A DNA stretch of 64,000 nucleotides from an uncultured Bacilli bacterium (GCA_934102215.1 CAKOSH010000007.1:34732-98731), one strand, 5' to 3'; counted from the stretch's first letter, positions 28,099 through 37,665 are shown. Made by a program: numbers and translations. The notes: a model not told the origin generated them from the letters alone.

Positions 28099-28555
28099 AT
28101 TCTCTAATTATCTCTTCAAAAGGAATAACTCCATTATGAAAAATAGAATTTTTCTTGAAATTTTTCTTCCAACATTTATCTTCGTGAGATATTTCAACTA
28201 ATTGAAAATCATTACAAGCTAAAACGTTTTCTAATATACCATCAATGTAATTTTTTATGAATGTATCTCCAAATATATTCTCTTTCTTTATATCATACTT
28301 TCTTAAATCTTTTTCATGATATACTTCTGGCACTACTGGTCCATATACCCATGCTTCGATTTTATTATCAAATAATAACTCGTTATAATTTATATTAATT
28401 TCACTTTTTTGATTCTTACCTTTTCTAACAAATCCACCCCAATAAGCAAAACAAAAATATAAAGATTTTTGTAATTTTATTGGCGAAATTACACCATTAC
28501 ATTTGTCAACAATATAATTTGCTAATACTTTAGCATCTAAAATTCCTTTATTCAT
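28085..28555 (-). CDS. Panacea-domain (DUF4065/SocA-like) antitoxin
   Basis: 156 aa from the ATG at 28555, chosen because GGGGTGAATTT precedes it. Typical Panacea sequence: ANYIVDKCNGVISPIKLQKS, LYFCFAYWGG, IEAWVYGPVVPEVYH, ending in a helical region. Panacea proteins are versatile antitoxins that neutralise unrelated toxins encoded next to them; others regulate proteolysis (SocA). A promoter with an inverted repeat lies upstream, consistent with autoregulation. Located next to attL, outside the lytic operons, as prophage cargo. Confidence 0.85.
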   Translation of the reverse strand: MNKGILDAKVLANYIVDKCNGVISPIKLQKSLYFCFAYWGGFVRKGKNQKSEININYNELLFDNKIEAWVYGPVVPEVYHEKDLRKYDIKKENIFGDTFIKNYIDGILENVLACNDFQLVEISHEDKCWKKNFKKNSIFHNGVIPFEEIIREYAAK

Positions 28556-28574
28556 ACCAAATTCACCCCACATT

Positions 28575-28615
28575 ATCTGTGGTATATCCTATTCTAAAAT
28601 GATTATATCACAGAT
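28575..28615 (-). promoter_or_regulatory. Promoter/operator of the Panacea operon
   Basis: Inverted repeat ATCTGTG (28575-28581) and CACAGAT (28609-28615) brackets a minus-strand TATAAT (28607-28602). No good -35 is seen. The arrangement suits autorepression. Confidence 0.45.
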
Positions 28616-28729
28616 TTGATATGTATTCTATCATATTTTTTATGTTTACATCAATAGCAATTTTGCATAAACTACATTTTACTATTTAAATTAGTATTTA
28701 TTACTATATTTTATGAGAAATAAAAAAGA

Positions 28730-28772
28730 AGAGAACTAGATATTAACTATTTACTAGTTTATCCAGTTCTCT
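28730..28772. terminator. Terminator at the end of the late operon
   Basis: Read on minus: a 13-bp stem AGAGAACTGGATA/TATCTAGTTCTCT with one mismatch and an inner 5-bp stem, followed by TCTTTTTTATTT. The plus side also has a T-run, so it is bidirectional and insulates the late operon from the Panacea operon. Confidence 0.8.
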
Positions 28773-28874
28773 TTTTAAGTATTCTTTTATCTTTTTGTGT
28801 TTTTTGTTTTTCTCACAAAATTCAATCTTGTTTTTTAATATTTGTATTTTACGTTCTTTACTAACCCGTTCCAT
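28743..28874 (-). CDS. Possible 43-aa basic peptide
   Basis: An open frame of 43 codons from ATG 28874 encoding a Lys/Glu-rich helix (MERVSKERKIQILKNKIEFC and on). It follows the endolysin by 14 bp but has no Shine-Dalgarno, and its 3' end lies inside the terminator stem. It may be a real late phage peptide or chance; kept as low confidence. Confidence 0.3.
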   Translation of the reverse strand: MERVSKERKIQILKNKIEFCEKNKKHKKIKEYLKRELDKLVNS

Positions 28875-28888
28875 AAATTAATTATAAT

Positions 28889-29602
28889 TTATTTATTTTG
28901 GTAAGTCCAGCCTAAAGCATGAGCAGTATTTTTTCCAACAATTCCATCTGCTGTTAATTTCTTTGATTTTTGAAACTTAATAACTGCGTTTTTAGTATTA
29001 ACACCAAAAATTCCATCAGCAGATGTTCCTATTTTCTTTTGTAACTCTTTTACATCATTACCTTTACAGCCTTTTTTAAGCACTCTAGTAAGATTATATT
29101 TTTTAGGGGTTGGTGTTGATTTTTTTATTCCAAAATAATCATAAAATGAATCACAACACTTCCTTGTCATAGATATAGATTCATCACCATACCATTTTCG
29201 CTTTCTTGTATCAGTGTGAACTTGACCAGAGTTAGGATTAGAACCACCACATCTATAACCTATACCATATTTATGGCCCATATCCTCAAGTGCTAAACAT
29301 ACATTTTTAGCGTTTATCCTTTTACCATTTTTTAGTAAATAATAATCTGCTGCACTTGATGTTGTTAATGTATGTGGTCCACTACCTGTACCATTTGAAC
29401 GTATATCATGTTCACGGCACCTGTAGCCTGAATAAATAATACACTTATCAGCACCTAATTTTGTTCTTAATTTCTCTAGTAAGTTTACTAGATCCATATC
29501 AATATAGATATAATGTGATTTACCACATCTACATCTAAATTCATATGCATTAAAGTGAGCAGATAATTGTTTTTTAGTGTTGTTCATTAATTTTAATACC
29601 AT
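28889..29602 (-). CDS. Endolysin: M15 peptidase + peptidoglycan-binding domain
   Basis: 237 aa. Residues about 10-150 are an M15-type zinc D,D-peptidase (HFNAYEFRCRCG start; GYRCREHD; zinc ligands in PHTLTTSSAADYYL and the downstream QVHTDTR). Residues about 168-235 are a PG_binding_1 domain (VLKKGCKGNDVKELQKKIG, DGIVGKNTAHALG). It would cleave peptide stems of the host wall at lysis. No signal peptide, so it depends on the holin encoded immediately upstream. Start supported by GGAGGAATAG, which overlaps the holin stop. Confidence 0.93.
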   Translation of the reverse strand: MVLKLMNNTKKQLSAHFNAYEFRCRCGKSHYIYIDMDLVNLLEKLRTKLGADKCIIYSGYRCREHDIRSNGTGSGPHTLTTSSAADYYLLKNGKRINAKNVCLALEDMGHKYGIGYRCGGSNPNSGQVHTDTRKRKWYGDESISMTRKCCDSFYDYFGIKKSTPTPKKYNLTRVLKKGCKGNDVKELQKKIGTSADGIFGVNTKNAVIKFQKSKKLTADGIVGKNTAHALGWTYQNK

Positions 29603-29605
29603 AGT

Positions 29606-29779
29606 CTATTCCTCCTTATTATTCTTTTCCACTTGAGTACCAAAATAAAATGCTATAATCATTAAATAGATTTCCTTAACATCAAAATTACCCTTTAATG
29701 TTAGAATTGATACTACGATAGTTAACATAATTGTAACTATGCTCTTTACATTAATTAATTTTGCTAATTTTTCTTTCAT
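29606..29779 (-). CDS. Holin-like small membrane protein
   Basis: 57 aa: MKEKLAKLINVKSIVTIMLT, then a second hydrophobic segment LMIIAFYFGTQ and a charged tail. The KLI-VKS-VTI-LT ... IIAFYFGTQ pattern is common in holins of clostridial and related phages. GGAGGGAAA precedes ATG. It lies between the XhlA-like gene and the endolysin gene, the standard lysis-cassette position. Confidence 0.8.
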   Translation of the reverse strand: MKEKLAKLINVKSIVTIMLTIVVSILTLKGNFDVKEIYLMIIAFYFGTQVEKNNKEE

Positions 29780-29787
29780 TTTCCCTC

Positions 29788-30066
29788 CTATTTAATTCCC
29801 AATTTTATCGCTAAGTATCCTAGAATACTTGCAATGATAAAATAAAAAAGATAATCTATGAGTTTATCCCATTTCTTACCTTTTTCTTTGGAATTTTCAT
29901 CAATTTTTTTATTTATAGATTCAACACCATTTTCTACTTTTCCCATTCGGTAATTTAGATTTTGAAGTGTTGCATAAGTATCTTCAAGTTTGTCTATCCT
30001 ACCTTCATGTTCATTAAGTTTTTCTTCACAATGATGAAATTTTTCTTTGATATAATCTTCACTCAT
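29788..30066 (-). CDS. XhlA-like lysis accessory protein
   Basis: 92 aa from ATG 30066 (GGAGCAAGA upstream; a longer in-frame extension lacks a ribosome site). Coiled-coil N-terminal region (CEEKLNEHEGRIDKLED, NYRMGKVENGVESI) and one C-terminal membrane segment (YLFYFIIASILGYLAIKLG). This layout is that of XhlA/haemolysin-type proteins that act with holin and endolysin. Confidence 0.75.
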   Translation of the reverse strand: MSEDYIKEKFHHCEEKLNEHEGRIDKLEDTYATLQNLNYRMGKVENGVESINKKIDENSKEKGKKWDKLIDYLFYFIIASILGYLAIKLGIK

Positions 30067-30080
30067 TCTTGCTCCTTTCT

Positions 30081-31286
30081 TTACACTCCTAAAACATAAG
30101 TTAATACCCAATTTTTACTATTTGTAATAATTCCACTACCACTTCTAGTGGTTTTACCTGTTTCATTAACAGCATTACCTTGAATTTTATCATCATAAAC
30201 ATACACATATTTAGTAGCAATAATTTCACCTGTTGAATTACTAAGCCAACAAGTTACTCCAGCTCCTTCATGAATAAGAATATGTTGTTTAGGGATAAAA
30301 GTATAATTAAAATCGTAATATTTAGGCTCATTATTCGCATATGCTTGCCATACAAGTACAATTCCATTTTTTTGCTCACTAACTTTTTGTGATAAATTAA
30401 TAGTACGGTTAGCATTCATAAAATAGAAATATGGACCCCACAATAATTGATTGTCATTTATTAAATTTCCATTGTCATCATAAACTTGTAATACATCACT
30501 TTTAGTTGTATCTACTACACCATTTATTGCAACTTGATAATGTCCATTTGATTTTTTCACAATATTTCTATAAACAGGTTTATCTAATGAAGTAATAGCA
30601 GCACTTTGAGTTGATGTTCCTAATGTCGTTTCACCATTGATAGTTGTTAGTAAAAATATTAATGTCGCTTGTGGTGAAGTCATTAAATTTTTAATAGTTG
30701 TTTGTTCAGCAGTTGTAAAAGTTAATGAGTAACCATTTGTGATATTATTAATTTCTTTAACTAATGTATCACCTAGTTTAATTTGTAATTTATCAGTTGC
30801 AGCAGTTATGTATTTAGTAATATTTATTGTGATAGTATCAGTTAGTTTAAAGTCCTCTATTGCACCTAATTTAGAAGCACGATTTATTGTATCTAATGTT
30901 GCTGTTCCGCTTGCTGAATATGTACCGGCCATTGATGTACCAGTTTGTTTTAAACTAGTAGAAATATTAATTGCTTTAGTTCCATTTTCATTATGAGTAA
31001 CTGTTTTTGAAGCACTACCTACTGTTCTCCAATCACCCCAAGCCCAACTTCCATATTTAGAAACAGAATATGATGTACCATCAATTGTAATAGTTCCACT
31101 AAATGTACCTGATGTTGAACTACTACCAGTTTTTTTAATTTGTACTGTTGCTGTTACTGTTGAAGTATTATTACTATCGTTCTTTGTTGAACTCCAAATA
31201 ATTCTACAATCGCAATTACTAGCAGTTGAAGAACCATCTATTGTTGAACTTGCAAATAATTGTAAATTAAGCTTCATCTTCTCCAT
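30081..31286 (-). CDS. Distal tail/fibre protein, DUF859-like
   Basis: 401 aa. Starts MEKMKLNLQLFASST; the KLNLQLFA leader is common at the N-terminus of Gram-positive phage virion proteins. Followed by Ser/Thr-rich beta-structure with the motif SKTVTHNENGTKAINI, which is paralogous to the 501-aa protein upstream. The C-terminal part (about 240-400) is distinct and probably carries the receptor-contacting or trimeric end. Last tail gene before the lysis cassette. Confidence 0.75.
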   Translation of the reverse strand: MEKMKLNLQLFASSTIDGSSTASNCDCRIIWSSTKNDSNNTSTVTATVQIKKTGSSSTSGTFSGTITIDGTSYSVSKYGSWAWGDWRTVGSASKTVTHNENGTKAINISTSLKQTGTSMAGTYSASGTATLDTINRASKLGAIEDFKLTDTITINITKYITAATDKLQIKLGDTLVKEINNITNGYSLTFTTAEQTTIKNLMTSPQATLIFLLTTINGETTLGTSTQSAAITSLDKPVYRNIVKKSNGHYQVAINGVVDTTKSDVLQVYDDNGNLINDNQLLWGPYFYFMNANRTINLSQKVSEQKNGIVLVWQAYANNEPKYYDFNYTFIPKQHILIHEGAGVTCWLSNSTGEIIATKYVYVYDDKIQGNAVNETGKTTRSGSGIITNSKNWVLTYVLGV

Positions 31287-32772
31287 AAGTTATCCACCCT
31301 CCTTGATATTTTTCAGTTTTCAAACCATCTACACTTATATTTTTAACTCTTGAATTTTTATGAAAATTTGTATCCATGTAACTATGTAGCCCTTCTTCTG
31401 TTGCTACTTGTCCAAATGTAACACCTTTACCACCAGCCAATTTGGACTCTGTTACAAATGAAGGAGGTAATGTATATGTTTGTGGTACTTCTTCAAATGT
31501 ATCTTTAATCTTAAATTCAAAGTTATAACTTGCGTTTGTTTCTAATCCATAAAATAAATCAGTAAATGTATAAGTCCCTTCATAATCAGTTAATGTTGCT
31601 GTTTTCGTACTAGTACCATAAGAAACTTTAAGGATCTTATCATTTAAATTATTCACTGGACTTATTTTATATTGAACTGTTGCTTTTCCATAAGTACCCT
31701 CTTCATTAAGAGTTCCATCAGCATTACATCTTTCAATCTTACACATTGAAATTGTAGGTGCTAAATAATCAATAATATCAATTATTTTACTATCTGAAAC
31801 ACTTCTACCACGACTATCAGTAACAATAGTTGTAATAGTTCTTTCACCATTGTATTTTAAATAATTTGTAGTAAATGGATTTACACTAAATATTTCATCA
31901 TTTGCTTTTGATACAATACTCTTAATTGTACTTCCTTCACTGCCACTTGCTGTTATAGTACCTTTTATTGAAGATTTACCTTTTGCCCAAACATTCCAAC
32001 TATCAGGAACTAGCCCAACATCTTCTAATACTAATGAGCAAGTTGGCTGGTATGTATCAGGTACTTTACATTTAAAAGAATAAGTACTACTTCCAACAAT
32101 TGTTGAACCATTTTTAGTAGTACAAGTTATTGTAATTGTTGGCTGGGCATTGTCTGGTGTACTTGCTATTAAATCAGTTGGAATAGTCCACTCTTGACTA
32201 GTTCCTACACCAGTAGCGATTGTACCGCTCGCGTTATACATTGAATATTTAATATCGTGAGTAAAATTGGAATTGTATCTATCAATGCTAAATGTTATTG
32301 TATCTCCAAATTTAGTATTTGAAGTGGCATTTGAAGCAATACTTGAACTTCTATTAATTTTAGGAAGTGTGATTTTTCTATTTGATATTGATAATGAAAT
32401 GCTAGCATCATATCCAGTATCTTTTAATATTGAACCTGAGCAAGAACCACCTATTGTAAATGATCCTTCACCAACTGCATTGTGTGTAATTGTTTTAGTT
32501 TTAGATTGAATTAAAGTAGTTCCATTATTACTCCAAAATTTTTCAGTAGAATTTGTATAAGTTCCATTAAAATATAATTTATGATTTTCCGTAGTACCAG
32601 AAGCACCACCACTACCAGTATAATCATAATAATTTTTTCTTTCTATGTACTGATTAACTGTTACTGTTGAAGTATTGTTTTTAATGTTTTGAGAAATTGA
32701 AACTGTTATTTTCATTCTCATTGCAATACATTGTTTATCAACAGAAGTCCAATTACTATAGTATGTCGTCAT
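31267..32772 (-). CDS. Tail fibre protein, DUF859-like
   Basis: 501 aa, almost all beta-strand-forming, rich in Ser, Thr, Asn. The segment TKTITHNAVGEGSFTIGG and the following LSISNRKITLPKINRSS match the layout of DUF859 siphophage tail proteins. The C-terminus (GGKGVTFGQVATEEGLHSYM) is a typical fibre trimerisation-like end (GKVA/GKTA motif region). Overlaps its paralogue by 20 bp and starts in a TAATG overlap with the tail-tip gene. Confidence 0.75.
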   Translation of the reverse strand: MTTYYSNWTSVDKQCIAMRMKITVSISQNIKNNTSTVTVNQYIERKNYYDYTGSGGASGTTENHKLYFNGTYTNSTEKFWSNNGTTLIQSKTKTITHNAVGEGSFTIGGSCSGSILKDTGYDASISLSISNRKITLPKINRSSSIASNATSNTKFGDTITFSIDRYNSNFTHDIKYSMYNASGTIATGVGTSQEWTIPTDLIASTPDNAQPTITITCTTKNGSTIVGSSTYSFKCKVPDTYQPTCSLVLEDVGLVPDSWNVWAKGKSSIKGTITASGSEGSTIKSIVSKANDEIFSVNPFTTNYLKYNGERTITTIVTDSRGRSVSDSKIIDIIDYLAPTISMCKIERCNADGTLNEEGTYGKATVQYKISPVNNLNDKILKVSYGTSTKTATLTDYEGTYTFTDLFYGLETNASYNFEFKIKDTFEEVPQTYTLPPSFVTESKLAGGKGVTFGQVATEEGLHSYMDTNFHKNSRVKNISVDGLKTEKYQGGWITYGEDEA

Positions 32773-34316
32773 TATTCACCACCTACCCATTTAGTATTTA
32801 AATTTCCATACTCATCTTCTTGTGTTATCCATCTTCCTACTTGTAATTTTCTAAGAATTGTACTATCAGTTATATATAATTGGTTTTGCGAAATATAGGC
32901 ACTTTCACTATCACCAGTCATAAAACTAATTCTATCTTTTTGAATTATCAATTTACTTTGACTATCACTAGCTCCAAGAGTAATTATTCCACCTTCAAAA
33001 TGAATATATTGAGAAATAGTATTTATATCAGTTGTGTTATCATTTAACATATTTTGAATAGTATTTACTGTATCTTCTATACCAGTTTGAGTAAATAGCA
33101 TTTCAAAAGCTTCTGATGTTTGTTTCATCATTGTTGAATTAATAGTTTCTATTGCTTCTCCAACTTCGTTTAATTTTTCTTCGACCGAAGTAACACTTGA
33201 AGTTATATTTTCATTACTGATTTCAATTTCAGCAATTTTCTCTGAGTTATCATTTTCCTTGCTATTTATTAGCTGAATAACTTCATTTTGTTTATCAACT
33301 TTTACACCAAGATTACTAATTTCTTTTATAACATCGACACCTAGTTTTAAATTGGAATTAGTCTCATCAATAGCCTCAGCTGATAATTCAATTTCATAAT
33401 TATCATCATCATCTATATCTCCCCCTATGTAACTGATTTTTCTCTTCATTACATAAGATTCCAATTCATTCTCCCAAGTATCAATATACTTAATTTTATC
33501 TCCTAAATTAATTGATAATTTTTTTTCAACTTGCATTGTAGTCATTTTATAAACTATGTATTTAAATCCATTAACTCGATTATATATAGGTATAATTGTT
33601 GTCTCTCTTAAGTCCTCGTCAGTAGTAGAATCTTGAGGATCTAAGATATAGTTGTTGTCTATTTTAAATTCAATAGGATTATCAGGTTTTGTTTTAGGAT
33701 AATAAACTATATCTTCAACATCACCTCTGCTTAATACTGCTAAATTGATAGATTTTGTTGGAGTTTTTTCAGTAGTTAAACTGCTCCAATCTTCTATAGT
33801 ATGTTCTGTAGTTGTGAACCACTTGAAATAGAATTTATCATTTGTATCAGTTTCAATCCAACTCACACCCGCTTGTGCAATAATACATAGCACTTGTCTA
33901 TTAGTTTTAACATTTCCTATGCTTGGTTCTTTATTAAGAATTAAATTACTATTAGGAAAATCAGAATTATCAAATGTTACATTACAATTAGTAAATATAG
34001 CATTTCTCCATTCTTTAAGTGTCATAGGCCATGTATAAAGAGATGAATCATATTCAGTATCTAATTTATATTTAACATCATAACAACTAAGTTTAATATT
34101 AACTTTCTCTTGTACTGGTTTAACATCATAAATATAAAAAGACCCGAATTTGGTTTTTATCCAGGTCTCTTTCATATCACTAAAATCATTGCTTTCATTT
34201 AATAATTGTATGGTTGCTTTTCCTAGTTCACAAGTCCCTATTATCTTTTTATTAGAAATAGCTGTTGTTTCATAATCAAAACTCTGTAAAAATTTATTAT
34301 CATATCCTTCTATCAT
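32772..34316 (-). CDS. Tail tip / tail-associated (Tal-like) protein
   Basis: 514 aa. N-terminal part (MIEGYDNKFLQSFDYETTAI, IKLSCYDVKYKLD, GVSWIETDTNDKFYFKW) looks like the baseplate-hub fold of siphophage tail tip proteins. A coiled coil (about 330-430) leads to a small C-terminal beta domain (FEGGIITLGASDSQSKLIIQ). It is encoded after the small tail protein with a 4-bp ATGA overlap. No lysozyme or peptidase motif is visible. Confidence 0.75.
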   Translation of the reverse strand: MIEGYDNKFLQSFDYETTAISNKKIIGTCELGKATIQLLNESNDFSDMKETWIKTKFGSFYIYDVKPVQEKVNIKLSCYDVKYKLDTEYDSSLYTWPMTLKEWRNAIFTNCNVTFDNSDFPNSNLILNKEPSIGNVKTNRQVLCIIAQAGVSWIETDTNDKFYFKWFTTTEHTIEDWSSLTTEKTPTKSINLAVLSRGDVEDIVYYPKTKPDNPIEFKIDNNYILDPQDSTTDEDLRETTIIPIYNRVNGFKYIVYKMTTMQVEKKLSINLGDKIKYIDTWENELESYVMKRKISYIGGDIDDDDNYEIELSAEAIDETNSNLKLGVDVIKEISNLGVKVDKQNEVIQLINSKENDNSEKIAEIEISNENITSSVTSVEEKLNEVGEAIETINSTMMKQTSEAFEMLFTQTGIEDTVNTIQNMLNDNTTDINTISQYIHFEGGIITLGASDSQSKLIIQKDRISFMTGDSESAYISQNQLYITDSTILRKLQVGRWITQEDEYGNLNTKWVGGE

Positions 34317-34732
34317 TCGCCTATATCTCCATATCCACTAAAATTAATAGTAAATGCTTCATAAATAATATTATCTGTATTATTGTTTGGTGGTAACCAA
34401 TGCCATGCCGGGTTAGGCTTTTGTGCGTAGAAGTCTCTAGTAACGAATTTATTTAAGTATTTCTCAAAATAATAAATTTTTATTTTAGTTTTTCTTAATA
34501 GCTTTAATAAAGGATATAATTCTGCTTGAGTAAGTCTTTTACATATATCTAGAGTTGCAGCTGGTACTTCTCCAGCTCTTACTCTAGTTAAATATGCATT
34601 ATTGCTACCTCTTTCGGCTTTTTTTTCTAAATCATTTAAGGTTGGTCCTTGGGTACCAGCAGGTAACCACTCATATGGGATTTCAAAATAATTTGTTGAA
34701 TCTTTTGGATCTATTATTTTTATTCTATCCAG
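34313..34732 (-). CDS. Small tail protein, CTG start (139 aa)
   Basis: The frame opens directly after TAA with CTG at 34732-34730 and contains no ATG, GTG or TTG near its beginning. GGAAGTGATTAA precedes the CTG at normal ribosome-site distance. Peptide DRIKIIDPKDSTNYFEIP, LTRVRAGEVPAATLDI, LTQAELYPLLKLLRK, FVTRDFYAQKPNPAWHW resembles DUF6711-type small tail proteins between tape measure and tail tip (from memory). It ends in an ATGA overlap with the tail-tip gene. Standard ATG-based calling misses it. Confidence 0.8.
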   Translation of the reverse strand: MDRIKIIDPKDSTNYFEIPYEWLPAGTQGPTLNDLEKKAERGSNNAYLTRVRAGEVPAATLDICKRLTQAELYPLLKLLRKTKIKIYYFEKYLNKFVTRDFYAQKPNPAWHWLPPNNNTDNIIYEAFTINFSGYGDIGE

Positions 34733-34746
34733 TTAATCACTTCCTT

Positions 34747-37074
34747 TTATGCTAACAAGAACTGAGTTCCTGTTTCATCTTCATATTTTTTTATTTCATC
34801 TATAACTAATTTGCCAAATTCAGTACCACCAATTTGAAGTATAAATTGCCAATTTCTAAGTACTATTTCTTTTGTCTGACCATCTATACCAATTCTATTT
34901 AAAACTTCTTCTAACACTTCCCTATTAGCTTGTTTTATGGTATCTAATGGAGCTTCAATGTTAGTACCATGCTTTTGATCTCCTAAAATTGCCATAAATT
35001 CTTGCCTTGGTGGAATTACTGCTCCAGTTGCAAGTCTTGGTACAAATCTAGGAATTTGCATAGGTGAAACAGTTGGTATAGTTATTCCAACATATTCTGA
35101 AATGCTATTAATTGATTTAATAATTTTATTTACGCCTTTAACTATTAGTGTATTTACTAAATATTCCATTCCACTAACAATAAAATTAATTAATTTGGTA
35201 ACTGCGGATATAACATGACTAACAAATTTGTCTATTGCTGGTCCTAAATCATTAATAAATTTAACGATAGAACTTAAAACATCAGTAACTAATCTTTTTG
35301 CCGTATTTAATATATTGCATATGTTTTTTCCAACACTATTAATTATTTTTTCAATTCCACTAAAGATACTATTGAATAATTTTCCAATAGAATCTATTAT
35401 TGGTGGCAAAGTAGTTCCTAAAGCATAAATTATATTCTCAATACCTTTAAATATTTTGTCTATTAATTCTATTACAAATGGTGCTATTTCTTTTATAAAT
35501 TTACCACAAGCATCTAATATGGTTGGCAATGTTTTTGAAAGTACTAGTAGAACTGCTGATATAGCTAAGGTTAATGCTAAAATTCCCAATAATGCAAGTG
35601 GATTAGATGCAAGTGTTTTTGCTATTGCAGTCATTGTTATCATTAAAGCAATTATTCCGATTAATATTACACTTAGTACTCCTGTAATTTCTCCTAAAGT
35701 TAAACTACTATTTGAAATTGCATTGATTAAATCAGTAATACTTGCTAATATAATCGCTAGTCCGCCTAAAATTACAACTGCTGCTGCAATGGAAGTCCAG
35801 TCCATTAAATTAGTTGCAGCTGCTAATACAACAAAACCTGCAGCAACTTCTCCTAAAACTATTCCTAACAAACCTGCTACTTCTCCCAATGATAATCCAC
35901 TTTCACTAAAACCTTTTATCAAGTCAGTTACACTTTCAATGACAAGCGCTAGTCCACCTAACACTGCTATTATTGTTGCAGCTTTGCCTAGACCATCAAA
36001 TAAACCAGTGAAATCTGTACTGGTTCCACTAACAGTTTTACCCAGATTTTTAAATAATTTTATTATTTTTCTAATTATTAGTAAGGCAATTAATGCTCCT
36101 GCTACAACTAGTATAGCCGTTGCTAAAGTTCCATGCTTCTTTTGAAAATCTTTTATGAAATTTATAATTGGTTCTAATGCTTCTTTGATTTTATTTAGAA
36201 CCTTAAGTAATGTTTCACTATGAGTTATTTCACCACTATAATCAATTCCACTTGAATCCGTACCACCGCTAACTGAACCACCGGAATTAGAAGTATCAGG
36301 TAAAACTTCTAAAGTATCAAAAGAGCCTAAAGCACCACTTGCCTTTTTTGCACTTGCAGTAGTTTTATTTAATGCACCTGTTAATTTTTTAGCATCTTTA
36401 GTTGTATCTTTAATATTTTTTCCAAATAAATTTGATACAAAAATAGCAATGGTACCAGTTAGTTTGCTTATCATATTCATCAATGAATTAATCGCAGGTA
36501 AACAAGCATTATAAATTGGTGTAAATGCTGTCATTAAATTTGCTTTTATTTGATTTAATGAACTTGCAAATTGATCATTTGTTTTTAGTAAACTAAAAAA
36601 TGTATTTCTTAAAGATGTTAGCCCGTTTCTTAAAACGTTAAAAACAAAGGTACCAATGATTAAATTAGATATCCTTTTTCTAAATTTGTCAATTTTGTTG
36701 CCAACTTCATCTATTTTTCCACCGAAATTATTAACATTTTTTTCATCCATAGAATCTTCTATTTCGTCTTTTAAACCAGCTGCTTTTTCTTTTGAATCTT
36801 CTAATTTATTATTAAAAATTTCTAATTTCTTTTTAAGATTATCAATTTTAACATCTTCGCCTTCTTTTAATAACCCCTGAGCTTTATATGCCTGTAGCTT
36901 ATCTAATTGATCTTTAACTCTGCTAATTGCAATTTCTTGGTTTTTTATTTGATCACAAGTTTGATTATATTTATCTATCAATTTTTGTGTGTCAGTAGTC
37001 ATATCTTGAAAATCTTTACGTATTCTATCATAATTCATTTTCGTATTAACAACTACTGCATTTTTACTCGCCAG
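34747..37074 (-). CDS. Tape measure protein, CTG start
   Basis: 775 aa. Coiled-coil N-terminus (DQIKNQEIAISRVKDQLDKL), then many Gly/Ala/Ile-rich hydrophobic repeats (LGEVAGLLGIVLGEVAAGFV) and a C-terminal globular part. I place the start at CTG 37074, immediately after an in-frame TAA and behind GAGGTGATTAA; this adds ASKNAVVVNTK, the beta-strand typical of tape measure N-termini. The first ATG (37038) has no ribosome site. Length implies a tail of roughly 110-120 nm by the usual 0.15 nm per residue rule. Confidence 0.9.
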   Translation of the reverse strand: MASKNAVVVNTKMNYDRIRKDFQDMTTDTQKLIDKYNQTCDQIKNQEIAISRVKDQLDKLQAYKAQGLLKEGEDVKIDNLKKKLEIFNNKLEDSKEKAAGLKDEIEDSMDEKNVNNFGGKIDEVGNKIDKFRKRISNLIIGTFVFNVLRNGLTSLRNTFFSLLKTNDQFASSLNQIKANLMTAFTPIYNACLPAINSLMNMISKLTGTIAIFVSNLFGKNIKDTTKDAKKLTGALNKTTASAKKASGALGSFDTLEVLPDTSNSGGSVSGGTDSSGIDYSGEITHSETLLKVLNKIKEALEPIINFIKDFQKKHGTLATAILVVAGALIALLIIRKIIKLFKNLGKTVSGTSTDFTGLFDGLGKAATIIAVLGGLALVIESVTDLIKGFSESGLSLGEVAGLLGIVLGEVAAGFVVLAAATNLMDWTSIAAAVVILGGLAIILASITDLINAISNSSLTLGEITGVLSVILIGIIALMITMTAIAKTLASNPLALLGILALTLAISAVLLVLSKTLPTILDACGKFIKEIAPFVIELIDKIFKGIENIIYALGTTLPPIIDSIGKLFNSIFSGIEKIINSVGKNICNILNTAKRLVTDVLSSIVKFINDLGPAIDKFVSHVISAVTKLINFIVSGMEYLVNTLIVKGVNKIIKSINSISEYVGITIPTVSPMQIPRFVPRLATGAVIPPRQEFMAILGDQKHGTNIEAPLDTIKQANREVLEEVLNRIGIDGQTKEIVLRNWQFILQIGGTEFGKLVIDEIKKYEDETGTQFLLA

Positions 37075-37083
37075 TTAATCACC

Positions 37084-37665
37084 TCACTTTTTATTTAATT
37101 CTCTAAATTTATCTAAAAATTCTTTTCTCGCCTGTGATGGTACTTTATCTTTTTCGTCTAAATCTACCAACTTCTTTATCTTTTTATATTGTTCTTTTTC
37201 TTCTTTTGTTAATTTATTTTCATTTTTTCTTTTTCTATAATAAACTAGCTCTCCAAAAGTACAGTCAGTAGACATATCCATAAAAAGAGATAAAAAAATC
37301 CACCAATGCATATTTTCATTTTCCGATAAATTAATATGATGCGTTTGATTTATTCCACTAAAAATATAATTACCATCTTTTTTAAAAGAGTATATTCTTT
37401 TGGGCTTTATATCATTTTCTGTATCAGACTCTTCTCCACCATCTATGAATTTAAGTCCTTTTTTCATAGCTTCGTAAGTATCTTTTGGATGTATTTCTTC
37501 TTTATATAGGTTCTTAAGCATAATATATACTTGCTCACTATTAGTCAGTTCTTTATCTTCAAAAGCAAGAATTATATTTATAATAGTTTTATAATCATAA
37601 TTTATATTATAAATATTATTATTAACTCTTATTTTGGTTGGTAATTTATTTGTTAATACATTCAT
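37084..37665 (-). CDS. Gp15-family tail assembly protein
   Basis: 193 aa. LPTKIRVNNNIYNINYDYKT at the start, RIYSFKKDGNYIFSGINQTH in the middle and NMHWWIFLSLFMDMSTDCTF, then a basic YRKRKNE tail: the bacteriophage Gp15 family, encoded just before tape measure genes and thought to be the second tail-assembly chaperone. TAATG overlap with the upstream gene. Confidence 0.9.
   Translation of the reverse strand: MNVLTNKLPTKIRVNNNIYNINYDYKTIINIILAFEDKELTNSEQVYIMLKNLYKEEIHPKDTYEAMKKGLKFIDGGEESDTENDIKPKRIYSFKKDGNYIFSGINQTHHINLSENENMHWWIFLSLFMDMSTDCTFGELVYYRKRKNENKLTKEEKEQYKKIKKLVDLDEKDKVPSQARKEFLDKFRELNKK

Noticed and set aside
35456..36145. 229-codon open frame on the plus strand
   Set aside because: Lies wholly opposite the tape measure gene; it reflects that gene's biased composition, and has no ribosome site.
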